DNA of 64,000 nucleotides from Flaviflagellibacter sp963786225 (GCA_963786225.1 CAWAYQ010000024.1:94133-158132); one strand, 5' to 3'; shown: positions 29,592 to 38,994, counted from the first letter of the stretch. The notes: generated from the sequence alone by a model not told the origin. Translations and numbers: made by a program.

Positions 29592-30079
29592 GCCGCGAGC
29601 AACGCGTCGAGATCGAGCCGCGCCGTCGTCATCGCGAGTTCGCCGTCCGGCGTGCGCGGCCAGTCCGCGGGATCGCGATCCCGATACAGTTCGACGCCAT
29701 TACCGTCCGGATCGCGCAGATAAAGCGCCTCGCTGACGCCGTGGTCGCTCGCGCCATCGAGGGGGATTCCGGCCTCGATCAGCCGCCGCAGCGCGTCCGC
29801 CAGAGCAGCGCGCGTCGGATAGAGAATGGCGAGATGGTAGAGCCCCGTCGTGCCGGGCGAGGGTGGCGATCCCCCGGCGCTTTCCCAGGTGTTTAGCCCG
29901 ATATGATGGTGATACCCGCCGGCGGACACGAAGGCGGCCTGCCGCCCGTAGCGCTGCGTCAGCGCGAAGCCGAGCACGCCGGTGTAAAAACCGAGGGCGC
30001 GATCAAGATCGGCGACTTTGAGATGGACATGTCCGATCCGGGTTCCGGGATCGATCGGCTTGGCGGGCGTGTCGGTCAT
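29588..30079 (-). CDS. VOC-family (glyoxalase/extradiol dioxygenase-like) protein
   Basis: A 163-residue protein with a betaalphabetabetabeta fold signature: GHVHLKVADLDRALGFY near the start, HHHIGLNTW in the middle and LRDPDGNGVELY near the end. His and Glu at the expected metal positions support a metal-dependent enzyme such as CatE-like dioxygenase, but the substrate is unknown. The stop overlaps that of the LAB-N gene by four bases. Confidence 0.82.
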   Translation of the reverse strand: MTDTPAKPIDPGTRIGHVHLKVADLDRALGFYTGVLGFALTQRYGRQAAFVSAGGYHHHIGLNTWESAGGSPPSPGTTGLYHLAILYPTRAALADALRRLIEAGIPLDGASDHGVSEALYLRDPDGNGVELYRDRDPADWPRTPDGELAMTTARLDLDALLAA

Positions 30080-30220
30080 GGCGTCTAAATAGGCTGCGGA
30101 GAAGGTTCTTCAATCCTGCAAACCTGCCGACTCATGTGGACACGGCGCAAGAGCAACACCCGATCGCCGGCCGATGTGGTACCGAGGGCGCCGCTCATTC
30201 ACCAACCGGCCAAAGCCCGT

Positions 30221-31699
30221 ATGCAAGTCGCGATAGACATGGGCGCCCAATTCGATGGCGCGACGGTTTCGCTCGATCTCGAAGAACTTCTCTCGACACG
30301 CCTGCTCGTCCAGGGAAATTCGGGCTCGGGGAAGTCCCATCTGCTGCGCCGTCTCATCGAACAGAGCACGAGCTGGGTGCAGCAGGTCATCATCGATCCG
30401 GAGGGTGATTTCGTCTCCCTCGCGGAGCGCTACGGCCACGTCGTGGTCGATGCGGAGCGCAGCGACGGCGATCTGGAAGAAATCGCGCGCCGCATCCGGC
30501 AGCATCGCGTTTCGGTCGTGCTCAATCTCGAAGGCGTCGACGCGGAAAGCCAGATGCGCTGCGCGGGCGCATTCCTCAACGGGCTGTTCGAAGCGCCACG
30601 CGACCATTGGTATCCGGTTCTCGTCGTGGTCGACGAGGCGCAGCTTTTCGCGCCGGCCATCGCGGGCGATGTCTCCGACGAAGTGCGGAAAATTTCGCTC
30701 GGCGCGATGGTCAATCTGATGTCGCGCGGACGGAAGAGGGGCCTCGCCGGCGTCATCGCCACGCAACGCCTCGCCAAGCTCGCCAAGAACGTCGCCGCCG
30801 AGGCATCCAATTTCCTGATGGGCCGTACGTTCCTCGACATCGATATGGCGCGCGCGGCCGATCTGCTTGGCATGGAACGCCGCCAGGCGGAGACGTTCCG
30901 CGATCTCGAACGGGGAAGTTTCGTCGCGCTCGGTCCGGCTCTGTCGCGTCGGCCGTTGACTGTACGTATCGGCACGGTGGAGACCGGCGCACGCAGCGTG
31001 AGCCCCAAACTCATTCCGCTTCCGGATGAGGCGGAGGGCATGGCGGATGTGATCTTCGCACCGATGACGTATGAGCGCGTGGCGCCGGCGCAGTCGCGCT
31101 CGGTCGCGACCAACGATCTTCTGCGCCAGCTCGCCGAGGCGCGTTCACGGGAACCCGCACCCTTGGATATCGTCGTGCCGGACGTCGATCCGGCGGAACG
31201 CGAAGCGGCGTTGCAGAGCGTGATGCAGGCCGTCGTCGCGGACCCGGAATCCGCGTTCCGCTCGGTCGCGGTTCTGTATCAGGATTTCGTGGTTCGCTGC
31301 CGCATCCAGGCCGTTCCGGGCGAGCCGATGGACCTCGGCGAGTTCCGCCGGCAACTCGCCGTGGTGCGCGCGGGTGTGTCGGTTGAGGCGGCCGAGGGCT
31401 CCGACTGGGAAGCCGCCGTGGCCTTGTCGGCGCATCTCACGGAAGACCTCCAGGGCATGTACCTGGTGCTGGCGCGGGCGGCGATGGAGAACGCGCCATG
31501 TCCGGGCGATCTGCATCTCGCGCGGACATGCGGAAGCCGTTCGCCGGGCCGCGCACGGCGGCTGCTGCAGTACATGGAAGAAAAAGGTTTCCTGCGGCTC
31601 AGCACCGATCGCCGCGGTAATCGCGTGGTGGCATTCCCGGATCTCGGCTGGCAGACGCAGCCGGGACGGCCGGACGCACCGGAACTGGCGGCGGGCTGA
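30221..31699 (+). CDS. HerA-like DUF87 ATPase with C-terminal winged-helix-like region
   Basis: A 492-residue ATPase with Walker A GNSGSGKSH (about residues 28-36) and Walker B VVVDEAQLF (about 139-147) in a HerA/FtsK-type fold. A second half (about 330-490) ends in a helix-rich part with MEEKGFLRLSTDRRGN that looks like a winged helix. HerA ATPases pair with the nuclease NurA in DNA end processing; no nuclease is adjacent here. The ATG at 30221 is used because the 29 upstream codons are not family-like. Confidence 0.8.
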   Translation: MQVAIDMGAQFDGATVSLDLEELLSTRLLVQGNSGSGKSHLLRRLIEQSTSWVQQVIIDPEGDFVSLAERYGHVVVDAERSDGDLEEIARRIRQHRVSVVLNLEGVDAESQMRCAGAFLNGLFEAPRDHWYPVLVVVDEAQLFAPAIAGDVSDEVRKISLGAMVNLMSRGRKRGLAGVIATQRLAKLAKNVAAEASNFLMGRTFLDIDMARAADLLGMERRQAETFRDLERGSFVALGPALSRRPLTVRIGTVETGARSVSPKLIPLPDEAEGMADVIFAPMTYERVAPAQSRSVATNDLLRQLAEARSREPAPLDIVVPDVDPAEREAALQSVMQAVVADPESAFRSVAVLYQDFVVRCRIQAVPGEPMDLGEFRRQLAVVRAGVSVEAAEGSDWEAAVALSAHLTEDLQGMYLVLARAAMENAPCPGDLHLARTCGSRSPGRARRLLQYMEEKGFLRLSTDRRGNRVVAFPDLGWQTQPGRPDAPELAAG

Positions 31700-31761
31700 A
31701 GCACAGCCTGGCATGTGAAACTGACGCGGGCCGCGACGCGGCCAAGATGAATCGAAGCCGG

Positions 31762-32461
31762 CTATTCGAACAGATCCGGATGTTCGGCTTCCAGCCGCGG
31801 CAGAGCGCGCAGAATCTCCATCAGGTGTACGTGCATTGCCTCGGCGGCGGCGTCTTCATCGCGGGCATCTATAGCGTTGATGATAGCGCGGTGCTGTTCG
31901 ACCAACGGCAGCATGGAGTTCGACGCCTGGCAGCGTGAGCTGGCAGACGCGATCCATATGGGCCTTCATGCCGTGGGCGATGTCCCAGGCCAGCGGACAG
32001 CCGGCACCTTCTGCCAAGGCGAGATGAAACAGCTCGTCATAGCGCTGAAAGGTGTGATGGTCGCCGCGCATGGCGACTTTCTGCTGCATATCCAGGAGAT
32101 CGTCGATCCGGACCCGGCTTTGCGGGTCGAAAGATACGCAGGCGCGGCGGACGATCGCGGTTTCGATCGCCTCGCGGACGAAACGCGCCTCCATCATCTT
32201 CCGGACCGTGATCTTGGCGATGACGGTGCCGCGCTGCGGCATGATCTCGACGAGCTGCGCCTGGGAAAGGGCGATAAACGCCTCCCGCACGGGCTGCCGG
32301 GATACGCCGTAGCGCTGCGCGATATCCTGTTCGGAAAGGCGCTCTCCGGGGCGAAGCTCGAGCGTCATGATGCCTTGCCGCAGCTCGGATTCGATGCGTT
32401 GCGCGACGGATTGACCGGATCGTCTTTCGTCCAATGCCTTCACCCCACCATTGCTCTGCAT
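31762..32461 (-). CDS. GntR/FCD transcriptional regulator of the uronate cluster, frameshifted
   Basis: About 232 residues after repair. N-terminal winged helix (QDIAQRYGVSRQPVREAF) and C-terminal FCD ligand-binding domain. The frame breaks after VCQLTL; the sequence resumes as SMLPLVEQHRAIINAID in the next frame. Dropping one base at 31929-31930 restores 233 codons. The ATG at 32461 follows AGGA at good spacing; a further ATG lies at 32479. It is divergent from dctP, 114 bases apart, and likely represses or activates the uronate operon. The region just upstream contains ATTGGTAT on the minus strand, like half of the ATTGGTATACCAAT-type operators of FCD regulators. Confidence 0.8.
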
Positions 32462-32575
32462 ACTATTTCCTACTACCATACCAATAGCAAGGACCGAGGC
32501 CGGGGAGGCTCATCGTCGGCATCGTCAACCTTAAAGCAGGCGGCACAACAAGCCGCGCGATGGAGGAGACTACCC

Positions 32576-33553
32576 ATGATCAGCAGACGCACTCTTTTCG
32601 GCGCGGTCTTTGCCCTCGCCGCCGCATCCAGCACCGCCCAATCCCAAAACATAACCCTTCGCTCCGCCGATATTCATCCGGATGGATATCCGACTGTCGA
32701 AGCCGTCAAATATTTCGGCTCCCTTGTCGAACAGCGCACGAATGGGCGCATCAAGATCCAGGTCTTCCCGTCGCAGCAACTCGGGCAGGAGAAGGACACG
32801 ATCGACCAGACCCGATTCGGCGTCATCGACCTGAACCGGATCAATATGGGGCCGTTCAACAATTCCATCCCCGAGACCTTCGTGCCCGCTCTGCCGTTTA
32901 TCTTCAATTCGGTCGCTCACATGCGCAAAGTCATGGACGGCCCGATCGGAGAGGAAATTCTGAAGGCGTTCGAACCGCAGGGCCTCGTTGCCCTCGCGTT
33001 CTACGATTCCGGCGCACGCTCGTTCTACAATACCAAGCACGCGATCAAGACGCCCGCGGACATGAAGGGCCTCAAGATCCGCGTCCAGCAGTCCGATCTC
33101 TTCATCGACATGGTCAAAACGCTCGGCGCCAACGCCACGCCTATGCCGGCCGGCGAAGTCTATTCCGCGATCCAGACCGGCGTTGTCGACGGTGCGGAAA
33201 ACAATTGGCCCAGCTACGATTCATTCCGCCATGCGGAAGTTGCGAAGTTTTATTCGCAGACGGAGCACTCGATGTCGCCCGAGGTCTTTGTGATGTCGAA
33301 GCTGAGTTACGACAAGCTGACGCCGGCAGACCAGCAGATCATCCGCACGGCCGCGAAGGAATCGGTCGCCAAGATGCGCGAACTCTGGGAGGCCCGCGAG
33401 AAGGTTTCCGAGGCCAAGGTTCGAACGGCCGGGTCACAGGTAAATACCGTCGACAAACAGGCCTTCGTCGATGCGATGAAGCCGGTCTACGAAAAATACG
33501 TCAAGGACGACAAGCTGAAGAGCATGGTGGAGCGCATCCGCGCGAGCAACTGA
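32576..33553 (+). CDS. dctP: TRAP transporter solute-binding protein DctP
   Basis: A 325-residue periplasmic protein with signal peptide (residues 1-22, ASSTAQSQ) and the DctP signature, including VFPSQQLGQEKDT, MKGLKIRVQQSD and the substrate arginine region around residue 165. The ATG at 32576 follows GGAGGAGAC. First gene of the operon with DctQ, DctM, KduI, KduD and KdgF, so the ligand is probably an unsaturated or keto-uronate rather than a C4-dicarboxylate. Confidence 0.9.
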   Translation: MISRRTLFGAVFALAAASSTAQSQNITLRSADIHPDGYPTVEAVKYFGSLVEQRTNGRIKIQVFPSQQLGQEKDTIDQTRFGVIDLNRINMGPFNNSIPETFVPALPFIFNSVAHMRKVMDGPIGEEILKAFEPQGLVALAFYDSGARSFYNTKHAIKTPADMKGLKIRVQQSDLFIDMVKTLGANATPMPAGEVYSAIQTGVVDGAENNWPSYDSFRHAEVAKFYSQTEHSMSPEVFVMSKLSYDKLTPADQQIIRTAAKESVAKMRELWEAREKVSEAKVRTAGSQVNTVDKQAFVDAMKPVYEKYVKDDKLKSMVERIRASN

Positions 33554-33567
33554 TCTCAGACAGGACG

Positions 33568-33587
33568 GGCCGGGGGCGACCCCGGCC
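33568..33587 (+). terminator. Hairpin with T-rich tail between dctP and dctQ
   Basis: Perfect GC-only 8-bp stem (GGCCGGGG/CCCCGGCC), 4-base loop, followed by TGTTTCTT. It lies 15 bases after the dctP stop. It could terminate part of the transcripts or protect the dctP mRNA so the binding protein is made in excess over the permease. Confidence 0.65.
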
Positions 33588-33616
33588 TGTTTCTTCAGAC
33601 GAGCTGGAGTGCCGCC

Positions 33617-34153
33617 ATGCCGAAATTAAAATTCGTTTCCGATGTTCTCTCGACAATCAGCAAGATAGCGCTCTGGCTTTCCGGAGCCGGGCTCATCGTA
33701 ATGACAATCATCGTCGGATGGCAGGTGTTCGGCCGGTTTGTGCTCAACGATTCTCCGAGTTGGACCGAGCCTGCAGCCTTGCTTCTTATGAGCTGGTTCA
33801 TTCTGCTCGGTTCCGCCGTCGGCGTGCGCGATGGCGTGCATCTGGGTTTCGAGACGGGCTTGCATTACGCGCCGCCCACGCTCCGCCGCATCATGCTCGG
33901 TGTGACCGAGGTTCTGGTGATCGGCTTCGGCGCGACCATGTCCTGGTTCGGCTGGGTCATGACGCTCGATACCTGGTCGTCAAACATGGCCGGCCTGCCG
34001 GTGCCGCAGGGAATGGATTACCTGCCGCTCGCCATCGGCGGGATGCTCATCGCTCTGTTCTCGCTGGAAAAGTTTGCTCGCCTGATCGTCGACGACGAGC
34101 AGGTGCCGCTTGTTCGACCCGATCAGCCCCATCTCGTCGCAGTCGAGGATTGA
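33617..34153 (+). CDS. dctQ: TRAP transporter small permease DctQ
   Basis: A 178-residue protein with four transmembrane helices (about 12-35, 50-70, 90-115, 130-155), the DctQ plan, with RFVLNDSPSWTEPAALLLMSW typical of the family in shortened form at residues about 38-60. It forms the membrane part together with DctM, driven by Na+ or H+. Confidence 0.9.
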   Translation: MPKLKFVSDVLSTISKIALWLSGAGLIVMTIIVGWQVFGRFVLNDSPSWTEPAALLLMSWFILLGSAVGVRDGVHLGFETGLHYAPPTLRRIMLGVTEVLVIGFGATMSWFGWVMTLDTWSSNMAGLPVPQGMDYLPLAIGGMLIALFSLEKFARLIVDDEQVPLVRPDQPHLVAVED

Positions 34154-34156
34154 GTC

Positions 34157-35437
34157 ATGGAACTCTGGATTCTCTTCGGAGTCTTTACACTGCTTCTGGC
34201 GATCGGCACGCCCGTTGCGTTTTGCCTCGGCATCGCATCGCTCTCGACGGTCCTTTATATGGGCCTTCCGGCAATGGTCGTGTTCCAGCAGATCAATTCC
34301 GGAATGAACGCATTCTCGATGATCGCGATACCATTCTTCATCTATGCCGGGGACCTCATGGTCCGCGGCGGCATCGCCGACAGGCTGATCCGCTTTGCAG
34401 CCAGCCTGGTCGGTCACATGCGTGGAGGCCTTGGACAGGTCAACATCCTGGCCTCGACCTTTTTCGGCGGCGTATCGGGATCGGCCGTAGCGGACGCGTC
34501 GGCGGTCGGCGGGATCATGATTCCGCAAATGGCGGCGAGGGGGTATGCCCGTGACTACGCCGTCAACGTGACGTGCAACGCGGCGATCATCGCGCTTCTG
34601 GTGCCGCCTTCGCACAACATGATCATCTATTCGATCGCGGCGGGCGGCACGGTGTCGGTCGCGGATCTTTTTACCGCCGGCATCGTGCCCGGTCTGCTGC
34701 TCGCGCTGGCCCTTATGATCACGGCCTATATCGTTGCGGTGAGGCGAGGGTATCCCGCGGGCGTATTCCCCGGCGTCGTCAAGGTCGTGACGTATCTGTT
34801 CGCGGCGCTGCCCGGCATCCTGCTCATCGCGATCATCTTCGGCGGAGTGCGATCGGGCGTTTTCACCGCGACCGAGAGCTCCTGTATCGCTGTCGTTTAT
34901 GCCCTCATCATAACTGGGCTCGTCTACCGCGAACTGACCTGGAGCGAATTTACCGAAGCGACTTTGGGAGCCGTGCGCACGACGGCCATGGTGCTTCTCG
35001 TCATCGGTTGCGCCAGCGCCTTCGGCTGGCTGATGGCGTTTCTCCAGGTGCCGCAGGCGACGATCTCCGCGATGCGCGCGATCTCCGACAATCCGATCGT
35101 CATCCTGCTGCTCATCAACGTCATCCTGCTCGTGCTCGGCACGTTCATGGACATGGCGCCGATGGTTATCATCTGCACGCCGATCTTCCTGCCCGTCGTG
35201 ACGGCCTTCGGCGTCAGCCCGCTGCAGTTCGGCATCGTGCTTATTCTCAATGCCGGGATCGGGCTGAACACGCCGCCTGTCGGATCGGTGCTGTTCGTCG
35301 GCTGTGCCGTCGGCAAGATCTCGATCGGCGAGGCGATGAAGACGATCTGGCCGTTCCTGGGCGCCAGCGTTTTCGTACTGCTCCTTATCACCTACATCCC
35401 GGCGCTCTCCCTCTGGCTTCCCAGCCTGTTCCATTGA
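34157..35437 (+). CDS. dctM: TRAP transporter large permease DctM
   Basis: A 426-residue protein with about 12 hydrophobic helices and family motifs such as IPFFIYAGDLM, FFGGVSGSAVADASAVGG and NAGIGLNTPPVGS. It is the channel-forming subunit. It starts three bases after dctQ, so the pair is co-translated. Confidence 0.93.
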   Translation: MELWILFGVFTLLLAIGTPVAFCLGIASLSTVLYMGLPAMVVFQQINSGMNAFSMIAIPFFIYAGDLMVRGGIADRLIRFAASLVGHMRGGLGQVNILASTFFGGVSGSAVADASAVGGIMIPQMAARGYARDYAVNVTCNAAIIALLVPPSHNMIIYSIAAGGTVSVADLFTAGIVPGLLLALALMITAYIVAVRRGYPAGVFPGVVKVVTYLFAALPGILLIAIIFGGVRSGVFTATESSCIAVVYALIITGLVYRELTWSEFTEATLGAVRTTAMVLLVIGCASAFGWLMAFLQVPQATISAMRAISDNPIVILLLINVILLVLGTFMDMAPMVIICTPIFLPVVTAFGVSPLQFGIVLILNAGIGLNTPPVGSVLFVGCAVGKISIGEAMKTIWPFLGASVFVLLLITYIPALSLWLPSLFH

Positions 35438-35464
35438 GCGTCACGTCAACAGATCGAGACCACG

Positions 35465-36304
35465 ATGAATATCGATGTTCGCCATGTCAGCCACCCAGAA
35501 GCCGTCAGAGGCTACGACACGGAGGCGCTGCGGCGTCACTTCCTGATCGAACGGCTCTTCGCACCGGGCGAAATCCGGCTGACCTACAGCCATATCGAGC
35601 GCTTCGTCGTGGGCGGGGTGTGTCCGGCCGCTCAACCGCTGGCACTGGAAAGCGACAAGGCGACTATCGGCTCGCCGAACTTTCTCGACCGGCGTGAACT
35701 CGGCGTCTTCAATATCGGCGGTCCAGGACGTGTTGCGGCCGGCGGTAAAATCTATTCGCTGAAGCCGCGCGATGCGCTCTACGTGGCCAGGGAGACGCAG
35801 GACGTCCGGTTTCTGTCCGACGATCCCAGTAATCCGGCGCGCTTCTACCTGCTCAGCACGCCGGCCCATGCCCGCACCGAAACCAAACTGATCGCGGCCG
35901 CCGACGCCAAGAAAATGGAGCTAGGGTCGCAGGAGAATGCGAACAAGCGCACGATCTATCAGATGATCCATCCCGACGTCTGCAAGACGAGCCAGCTTGT
36001 GATGGGCCTGACGACGCTTGATCCGGGCAATATGTGGAACACGATGCCTGCGCATGTCCACGACCGGCGCTCCGAAGTCTATTTCTATTTCGATGTACCC
36101 GAGACAGCGCGCGTCGTTCACCTGATGGGAGAACCGTCGCAGACGCGTCACCTGATCGTAGCGAACGAGCAGGCTGTTCTGTCCCCGCCATGGTCGGTTC
36201 ATTCCGGTGTCGGCACCACCGCCTACACGTTCATCTGGGGCATGGGCGGCGACAATATCGACTACACCGATATGGACGCGGTGCAGATGGAGGATCTGCG
36301 TTGA
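35465..36304 (+). CDS. kduI: 5-dehydro-4-deoxy-D-glucuronate isomerase
   Basis: A 279-residue cupin-fold isomerase of normal family length. The zinc-ligand set is visible: MPAHVHDRRSEVYFYFD contains two His and a Glu, and a further His lies in PPWSVHSGVG. It converts 4-deoxy-5-keto-uronate from pectin or alginate-type oligosaccharides to 3-deoxy-D-glycero-2,5-hexodiulosonate, the substrate of KduD. Its stop overlaps kduD. Confidence 0.93.
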   Translation: MNIDVRHVSHPEAVRGYDTEALRRHFLIERLFAPGEIRLTYSHIERFVVGGVCPAAQPLALESDKATIGSPNFLDRRELGVFNIGGPGRVAAGGKIYSLKPRDALYVARETQDVRFLSDDPSNPARFYLLSTPAHARTETKLIAAADAKKMELGSQENANKRTIYQMIHPDVCKTSQLVMGLTTLDPGNMWNTMPAHVHDRRSEVYFYFDVPETARVVHLMGEPSQTRHLIVANEQAVLSPPWSVHSGVGTTAYTFIWGMGGDNIDYTDMDAVQMEDLR

Positions 36305-37062
36305 ACCTCTCGGCATTCGATCTTTCCGGACGCACAGCTGTCGTGACGGGCGCCAATACCGGTATCGGCCAGGCGATCGCGGTGGCACTTGCGGAGGCGG
36401 GGGCGGGGGTGGTTGCGGTCGGGCGCTCCGGGATGGATGAAACGGCAGCGCTGATAGCGCCGTGTGGTGTGCCGTTTCATCCGGTTGTCGCGGATCTCGG
36501 AACAGTGGAGCCCGTCACGCGGATCGTCGAAGAGGCGCGAAAGCTCGGCGGCCATATCGATGTCCTGGTCAACAATGCAGGCATCATCCGCCGCGCCGAT
36601 GCGCTCGACTTCACGGAAGCCGATTGGGATGCGGTGATGGACGTCAATCTGAAATCGGCGTTCTTTCTTTCGCAAGCTGCGGCGCGTGCGATGATCGGCG
36701 ACGGACGGAGCGGCAAGATCATCAACATTGCATCGCTCCTGTCTTTCCAGGGCGGCATCCGCGTTGCGTCATACACCGCGAGCAAGAGCGGCCTTGCTGG
36801 ACTGACCCGGCTTCTCGCCTGCGAATGGGCTGCGAAGGGCATAAACGTCAATGCGATTGCGCCCGGGTATTTTGCGACGAACAACACGCAGGCCTTGCGC
36901 GAGGACGCGGCCCGCAACGCCGCGATACTCGATCGCATTCCTGCCGGGAAATGGGGACATCCGTCCGATCTCGGTGGAGCAGCGGTTTTCCTCGCCTCAC
37001 GCGCAGCGGATTACGTCCATGGGGTCGTCCTGCCGGTCGATGGCGGATGGCTGGCGAGATGA
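36301..37062 (+). CDS. kduD: 2-dehydro-3-deoxy-D-gluconate 5-dehydrogenase
   Basis: A 253-residue short-chain dehydrogenase with the NAD motif TGANTGIGQAIA, NNAG and the catalytic Ser, YTASK segment. With KduI it turns the ketouronate into 2-keto-3-deoxygluconate. TTG start at 36301 overlaps the kduI stop by four bases. No KDG kinase or KDPG aldolase is present next to it. Confidence 0.9.
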   Translation: MNLSAFDLSGRTAVVTGANTGIGQAIAVALAEAGAGVVAVGRSGMDETAALIAPCGVPFHPVVADLGTVEPVTRIVEEARKLGGHIDVLVNNAGIIRRADALDFTEADWDAVMDVNLKSAFFLSQAAARAMIGDGRSGKIINIASLLSFQGGIRVASYTASKSGLAGLTRLLACEWAAKGINVNAIAPGYFATNNTQALREDAARNAAILDRIPAGKWGHPSDLGGAAVFLASRAADYVHGVVLPVDGGWLAR

Positions 37063-37074
37063 TCGGAGGAATGG

Positions 37075-37407
37075 ATGAAAAACGATAGCTTCATCCGCGA
37101 TGCGGAACAGGACTGGACGCCCACCGAGCCCGGCGTGCGCCGCAAGGTGCTGGGATATAACGACGGCGTCATGATGGTGCGCGTGGCGTTCGAAGGCGGC
37201 GCCATCGGACCACCCCATCAGCATCACCACGTCCAGTGCACGCTGATCGAAAGCGGCGAGTTCGACGTCACCATATCGGGCCGGACCGAGCGGCTGAAGA
37301 GCGGGGACTGCTTTCTCGTCCCGTCGAACGAAATTCACGGCGCGGTCGCTGTCAAACCAGGCGTTCTGGTCGACGTCTTTACGCCAATGCGGGAAGAGTT
37401 TGTCTGA
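37075..37407 (+). CDS. kdgF: KdgF-like cupin (unsaturated uronate ring opening)
   Basis: A 110-residue cupin with metal-binding HQHHHVQ (about 48-54) and a second cupin motif (VPSNEIHGAV). Size, the GVRRKVLGY opening and position after kduI-kduD match KdgF, which converts 4,5-unsaturated uronates to 4-deoxy-5-keto-uronate. GGAGG precedes the start. Symbol given with moderate confidence because many cupins look alike. Confidence 0.75.
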   Translation: MKNDSFIRDAEQDWTPTEPGVRRKVLGYNDGVMMVRVAFEGGAIGPPHQHHHVQCTLIESGEFDVTISGRTERLKSGDCFLVPSNEIHGAVAVKPGVLVDVFTPMREEFV

Positions 37408-37414
37408 GTCCTGG

Positions 37415-37445
37415 GCGTTGCCTGGACGATCATCGATGGCAACGC
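37415..37445 (+). terminator. Hairpin after the uronate operon
   Basis: Perfect 8-bp stem (GCGTTGCC/GGCAACGC) with a 15-base loop, starting eight bases after the kdgF stop. No T-tract follows, so its role as a terminator is uncertain. Confidence 0.4.
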
Positions 37446-37462
37446 GCAGCTCTTGGAGTCAA

Positions 37463-37660
37463 TCCTCCGTGACAGGTGGGATCATGCTCGCGGTGGGCTT
37501 CACCAATTCCGGGGACGGCCCGATCCGTTAGCGTGCCGAGGGCGATCCGCCGACCGGATCGTCCGCTGCCACTACGCAGCCAGCCGGAGTGGCCAGTCAT
37601 GGGTCGAGATCGGGGAGGGGCCGTGCATCCCAATCCGCTGCCACGCTTCGTTCTGCTCTA
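37463..37660 (+). repeat. Imperfect direct repeat, copy A (upstream part and first codons of the MFS gene)
   Basis: About 90% identical in the aligned parts to 47633-47802. This copy is 198 bp and carries a 28-base segment (about 37527-37554) absent from copy B. It includes the ribosome site and first codons of the MFS gene. Confidence 0.8.
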
Positions 37661-38792
37661 TGCGCTGATGTATGCGGCGTTCGGGGTGGCGTCGCCGTTC
37701 TGGCCACGGTTCTTCGAAGCGCGCGGGGTCACGCCGGAGCAGCTGGGCTTACTGCTGGCGGCGGGGACGGCGGTGCGGCTCGTTTCAGGTCCGCTGGCGG
37801 GAAGGGTGGCGGATCTGCTCGCGGCGCGGCGCGCAGTGCTCGCCACCTGCATCGGCGCGGCCGCGCTGGTCGCGCTTGGCCTGCTGCCGGTGCAGGGCTT
37901 CTGGCTGTTGCTTCTGGTGAGCCTGTGCCATGCGGCGGCGCTGGCGCCGATCACCACGCTGGCAGATGCACTAGCCTTGCGCGCGGCCGACCCCGGGGGC
38001 GCCGGCGGCAAAAACTTCGAATACGGCTGGGTGCGTGGCACCGGGTCCGCGGCCTTCATCTTCGGGACGCTCGTCGCCGGGCAGGTGGTGGGCGCGGCCG
38101 GGCTCTCCTCCATCGTCCTGATGCATGCGGGACTGCTCGTCGGCGCGGCTCTCGTCGCGTGGCGTGTCCCCGAGGCGACATCCAAGCCAGACGCAGCGGC
38201 GCAGGGTACGGCGTCGCCCGCCGGAGGCTTCGCGGCGCTGCTGCGCATGGCGCTGTTCCGCCGGCTGCTGCTGGTGGCGGCGCTGGTGCTCGGCAGTCAT
38301 GCGACGCTCGACGCGTTCGCAGTCATCGGCTGGAATGCGGCGGGTATCGGCCCGCGGGCGACCAGCGTGTTGTGGTCGTTGTCGGTGGCGTCGGAGGTGA
38401 TCGTGTTCTTCCTGATCGGCCCGCCGCTGATCGCGCGTGCGGGCCCGGCGGCGGCGGCGGCCATCGCCGCGGCAGCGGGCGTGCTCCGCTGGGTCGTCAT
38501 GGCGCTGACGGCCGATCCGCTGGCGCTCGTTCTGGTGCAGCCGCTGCACGGGCTGACCTTCGCGCTGCTGCATCTCGCCTGCATGCGGCTGTTGATGCAG
38601 ACCGTGCCGCCGCAGCTCGCGGCGACCGGGCAGGCGCTCTACGCGCTCGCCGCCGGCGCAGCGACGGCTCTGCTGACGCTCTTGGCTGGCGCGCTCTACG
38701 CGCGCTTCGGCGGCGCCGCGTTCCTCGCGATGGCCGCGTTGTGCGCCGTCGCGCTGCCGCTGACGCTAGGGCTGCGCCAGCGTGTTCCGTAG
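37623..38792 (+). CDS. Major facilitator superfamily transporter
   Basis: A 389-residue protein with 12 hydrophobic helices and the motif GPLAGRVADLLAARRAVL (loop 2-3). It resembles the NHS/phenylpropionate group (MFS_1-like, as in HcaT). Substrate unknown. The GTG at 37623 is preceded by GGGGAGG; an ATG at 37599 is possible. Composition is very GC-rich compared with the TRAP genes. The start region is duplicated at 47633-47802. Confidence 0.8.
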   Translation: MHPNPLPRFVLLYALMYAAFGVASPFWPRFFEARGVTPEQLGLLLAAGTAVRLVSGPLAGRVADLLAARRAVLATCIGAAALVALGLLPVQGFWLLLLVSLCHAAALAPITTLADALALRAADPGGAGGKNFEYGWVRGTGSAAFIFGTLVAGQVVGAAGLSSIVLMHAGLLVGAALVAWRVPEATSKPDAAAQGTASPAGGFAALLRMALFRRLLLVAALVLGSHATLDAFAVIGWNAAGIGPRATSVLWSLSVASEVIVFFLIGPPLIARAGPAAAAAIAAAAGVLRWVVMALTADPLALVLVQPLHGLTFALLHLACMRLLMQTVPPQLAATGQALYALAAGAATALLTLLAGALYARFGGAAFLAMAALCAVALPLTLGLRQRVP

Positions 38793-38994
38793 GGCGCGAT
38801 CTCCAGCAGCGGGAAGGCGGCGTTTGAGCCGCTTGGCGTCCACCTCGTAAGTTTTCTCGAGGAGCTGCCGTCGCTTCCGGGAAGCGGATGGCAGCTTCTC
38901 GCCGAAGATGCCATTCTGATTGCTGAGAGAAGGCTCCTACCGTGGGGAACCAGGCAGGTTCGGCTCAAGATCAGGTTTGAATGATTAGGCCCAA

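Noticed and set aside
38800..38994. Open frame after the MFS gene reading like a protein end (FEPLGVHLVSFLEEL...)
   Set aside because: No start, no ribosome site and no family match; could be a remnant, but evidence is too thin to list as a gene.
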